7,455 bases of DNA, taken from the NCBI GenBank assembly GCA_002309655.1, contig DBXM01000037.1:7986-15440 (forward strand), written 5' to 3'. The notes below the pieces were generated by a model that was given only the letters and a program-made list of their open reading frames with translations, had not been told where the DNA came from and did not search any database. Of this stretch, positions 6,235-7,455 are shown in pieces. Every line of letters starts with the position of its first letter. The first letter of the stretch is position 1. The DNA comes from Mageeibacillus sp. UBA1212 (GTDB taxonomy: Bacteria > Bacillota > Clostridia > UBA1212). The translations under genes were made by a program, and so were the position numbers.

Positions 6235-6241
6235 CCGCCTT
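6235..6241 (-). promoter_or_regulatory. Ribosome binding site fixing the IclR start
   Basis: AAGGCGG on the minus strand, eight bases before the ATG at 6226. It is an imperfect site with one mismatch to AAGGAGG. It supports the 253-residue form over a 266-residue GTG-initiated form. Confidence 0.6.
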
Positions 6242-6255
6242 TTCAGGATGTGTAA

Positions 6256-6284
6256 ATGATACCACAGCCGCGCCGCGCCGTCAA
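6256..6284 (-). promoter_or_regulatory. Sigma-70-type promoter of the IclR gene
   Basis: On the minus strand, TTGACG (complement of 6279-6284) and TATCAT (complement of 6256-6261) are spaced by 17 bp. The start site falls near 6249, giving a leader of about 23 nt. The -10 departs from consensus, which suggests the moderate expression usual for a regulator gene. Confidence 0.65.
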
Positions 6285-6310
6285 TTGCGTGTTTTTCCTC
6301 GTTTTTTCTG

Positions 6311-6376
6311 CGTGTCGTGAACGTGTCATGAACGTGTCGGGAACGTGTCACGAACGTGTCGGGAATGCACCGTGAA
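6311..6376. repeat. Five 11-bp direct repeats in the iclR/isomerase intergenic region
   Basis: The unit CGTGTCNNGAA occurs five times head to tail without gaps at 6311-6321, 6322-6332, 6333-6343, 6344-6354 and 6355-6365. The variable pair reads GT, AT, GG, AC, GG. A degenerate sixth unit (TGCACCGTGAA) occupies 6366-6376. All the other bases are invariant in the five copies. The 11-bp period is close to one helical turn, so equivalent bases would face the same side of the DNA. The block lies about 26 bp upstream of the IclR -35 and about 70 bp upstream of the isomerase -35. This suggests a cooperative binding array, but replication slippage could also produce it. Confidence 0.85.
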
Positions 6377-6447
6377 TGAACCGGGACGCCCCCTCACCGC
6401 TTTAATGATTTTTTATATTTTTAAAGCTTCAAACTATAGAATTCATC

Positions 6448-6476
6448 TTGACAGAGCGCTTAAAATGTGCTACAAT
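6448..6476 (+). promoter_or_regulatory. Sigma-70-type promoter of the TIM-barrel isomerase gene
   Basis: Perfect TTGACA at 6448-6453 and TACAAT at 6471-6476 are separated by 17 bp. The start site would be near 6483. The 35-40 bases upstream (about 6401-6447) are strongly AT-rich in an otherwise GC-rich window, resembling an UP element. Together these predict a strong promoter that would need repression. Confidence 0.85.
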
Positions 6477-6481
6477 AATCG

Positions 6482-6505
6482 TATTAAGAAACGCGTTGCG
6501 TAATA
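6482..6505. promoter_or_regulatory. Imperfect 24-bp palindrome at the isomerase start site (candidate operator)
   Basis: Positions 6482-6505 match their own reverse complement at 20 of 24 positions, with perfect outer arms TATTA/TAATA and a perfect core AACGCGTT. The palindrome begins five bases after the -10 and covers the predicted start site, the classic place for a repressor to block initiation. The dimeric IclR regulator encoded next door is the obvious candidate. Its centre is GC, not the central CG step typical of LacI-type operators. The role is inferred from position and symmetry. Confidence 0.6.
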
Positions 6506-6526
6506 AGAAACAAACGAGGTGACAAA

Positions 6527-7381
6527 ATGATTCAATTCGGTTTTTTAGCAAACGGCGAGATGCTCGGCTGGGACTACGAAAAACTGTGTTCTTTCGTGCG
6601 TGAATCGGGCTACGACTGCGTTGAGCTTATCGACGACATCATATTCGCGCCGGGAAAGACGTCCGCCGACAACGAACGCCTCCTCGAGGCCGTCAGAAAG
6701 AACGGCCTTTCGATTTCCGAGGTGCTCGTCCAGCACGACCTTGTGATTCCCGACGAAGCGGCAAGGCGCGCGTCGATCGAGCTCATCAAGACCAACATCA
6801 GGAAGCTCGCCGCCATGGGCGTCACCACCGCCAACCTGTTCACGGGCCCCGTTCCGTGGATGCCGGATCCGGTCATTATCGGCCGTCAGGTTTCGGCGAA
6901 GCAGGCGTGGCAGTGGGTGTTCGAGGCGTTCGACGAGATCATTCCCGTCGCGGAAAGCTGCGGCGTGAGGCTCGCGGTCGAAAACGTCTGGGGCATGCTC
7001 GTTCACGACTTTTTCACGAACCGCTACCTCCAGGACAGGTACGGCTCGAAGTTCCTCGGCGTCAACCTCGACCCCTCGCACGACGTTCTGTACGGGAACA
7101 CCGACATGGAGTTCCTGGTCAAGAGCTGGGGCCGCGACAAGATTTTCCACGTGCATCTCAAGGACGCCGTCGGCATTCCCGAACCGGGCAAGTTCACGTT
7201 CCCGATCATCGGGGAAGGCTTCGTCAACTTCAAGTCGCTCTTCGCGGCGCTTAACGAGATCGGCTACGACGGCTGCGCGAGCGTGGAATTCGAGTCGTGG
7301 AGTTACAGGAACGTAGCCTGGGGCGGACAGCACGCGCCGGCAGCCCCTGCAATGCGCAAAATTATCGAAACTCTGATTTAG
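6527..7381 (+). CDS. Xylose-isomerase-like TIM-barrel protein (sugar isomerase/epimerase type)
   Basis: The 284-residue cytoplasmic protein has the usual length and pattern of the AP-endonuclease-2/xylose-isomerase-like barrel family, which includes sugar and sugar-acid isomerases, epimerases and related lyases. Seen: alternating strands and helices throughout, and the expected divalent-metal ligands. These are Glu152 in AVENVWG, Asp182 in NLDPSHD (with His185), His208 or His210 in HVHLKD, and Glu254 or Glu256 in VEFES. There is no signal peptide or membrane segment. The ATG at 6527 is preceded by GAGGTG at 6516-6521, five bases upstream. The gene has its own strong promoter with a start-site palindrome and is divergent from an IclR regulator. 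This suggests an inducible step in the breakdown of a sugar, inositol-like polyol or sugar acid. The substrate cannot be read from sequence, and the family is functionally broad, so no gene symbol is given. Confidence 0.9.
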   Translation: MIQFGFLANGEMLGWDYEKLCSFVRESGYDCVELIDDIIFAPGKTSADNERLLEAVRKNGLSISEVLVQHDLVIPDEAARRASIELIKTNIRKLAAMGVTTANLFTGPVPWMPDPVIIGRQVSAKQAWQWVFEAFDEIIPVAESCGVRLAVENVWGMLVHDFFTNRYLQDRYGSKFLGVNLDPSHDVLYGNTDMEFLVKSWGRDKIFHVHLKDAVGIPEPGKFTFPIIGEGFVNFKSLFAALNEIGYDGCASVEFESWSYRNVAWGGQHAPAAPAMRKIIETLI

Positions 7382-7388
7382 GGCAACC

Positions 7389-7455
7389 CTGTGTGTTTCC
7401 ACTCAGTCTCCGGGTTTAGCTATCGCTAAAAGTCGCCTTCGTGCGAAACACACAG
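7389..7455. repeat. Nested inverted-repeat structure at the window end
   Basis: CTGTGTGTTTC at 7389-7399 and GAAACACACAG at 7445-7455 form a perfect 11-bp inverted repeat that ends on the last base. Inside it, TTTAGC (7415-7420) and GCTAAA (7425-7430) form a second perfect stem with a 4-nt TATC loop. The outer repeat begins eight bases after the isomerase stop. There is no T-run, so this is not a standard rho-independent terminator. It could be a 3'-end structure, a dispersed palindromic repeat or a small non-autonomous element. The exact coincidence with the end of the window is consistent with an assembly break in a multicopy repeat. Confidence 0.6.

Noticed and set aside
6311..6376. Possible CRISPR array
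   Set aside because: The repeats are 11 bp and directly adjacent with no unique spacers, and no cas gene is present.
6545..7402. 285-codon open frame on the minus strand
   Set aside because: It is antisense to the TIM-barrel gene, has no family features, and the plus frame has intact metal-binding motifs and its own promoter.

Overview
The window most likely comes from an uncultured, GC-rich Clostridia-type Bacillota bacterium, plausibly gut-associated; this is inference from gene content and signals. The genes use near-consensus sigma-70-type promoters with 17-bp spacers, strong GGAGG-type ribosome binding sites and rho-independent terminators. The surface protein has Thr/Pro/Glu-rich linkers and a Gly-Cys / hydrophobic / Arg-Lys-Lys tail, and a GH84 lipoprotein sits beside it. 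Both features are typical of glycan-feeding Clostridia. The odd window length, and the fact that it ends exactly on an inverted repeat, suggest it may be a whole metagenomic contig.

Layout. (1) 1-853, minus strand: N-terminal 284 residues of an EF-G-like translational GTPase, cut by the window edge, with its own promoter (984-1012) and a leader of about 120 nt. (2) 1204-2559, minus: a secreted, C-terminally anchored two-domain surface protein, with a terminator at 1107-1138 and a perfect consensus promoter at 2667-2695. (3) 2873-5362, plus: an 829-residue GH84 beta-N-acetylglucosaminidase lipoprotein with a CBM32-type domain, divergent from the surface protein and with its own promoter at 2791-2819. 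A stem-loop at 5395-5440 serves as terminator for both this gene and the convergent regulator. (4) 5465-6226, minus: an IclR-family regulator. (5) 6527-7381, plus: a xylose-isomerase-like TIM-barrel protein (sugar isomerase/epimerase type), divergent from the regulator. The region between them holds two promoters, five 11-bp direct repeats and a palindrome at the start site. (6) 7389-7455: a nested inverted-repeat structure.

How the parts fit. The GH84 enzyme would release GlcNAc from host or microbial glycans at the cell surface, and the divergent surface protein could hold substrate or a partner. The IclR regulator and TIM-barrel gene look like a small self-contained sugar or sugar-acid catabolic switch, with the regulator probably binding the shared intergenic region. 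The EF-G paralogue appears unrelated to glycan use. No mobile element, CRISPR array, tRNA or rRNA was seen. The most unusual points are the phased 11-bp repeats and the start-site palindrome between iclR and the isomerase gene, the altered guanine-specificity motif (NKMN) of the EF-G-like protein, and a Tyr-to-Phe change at a probable active-site position of the GH84 enzyme.
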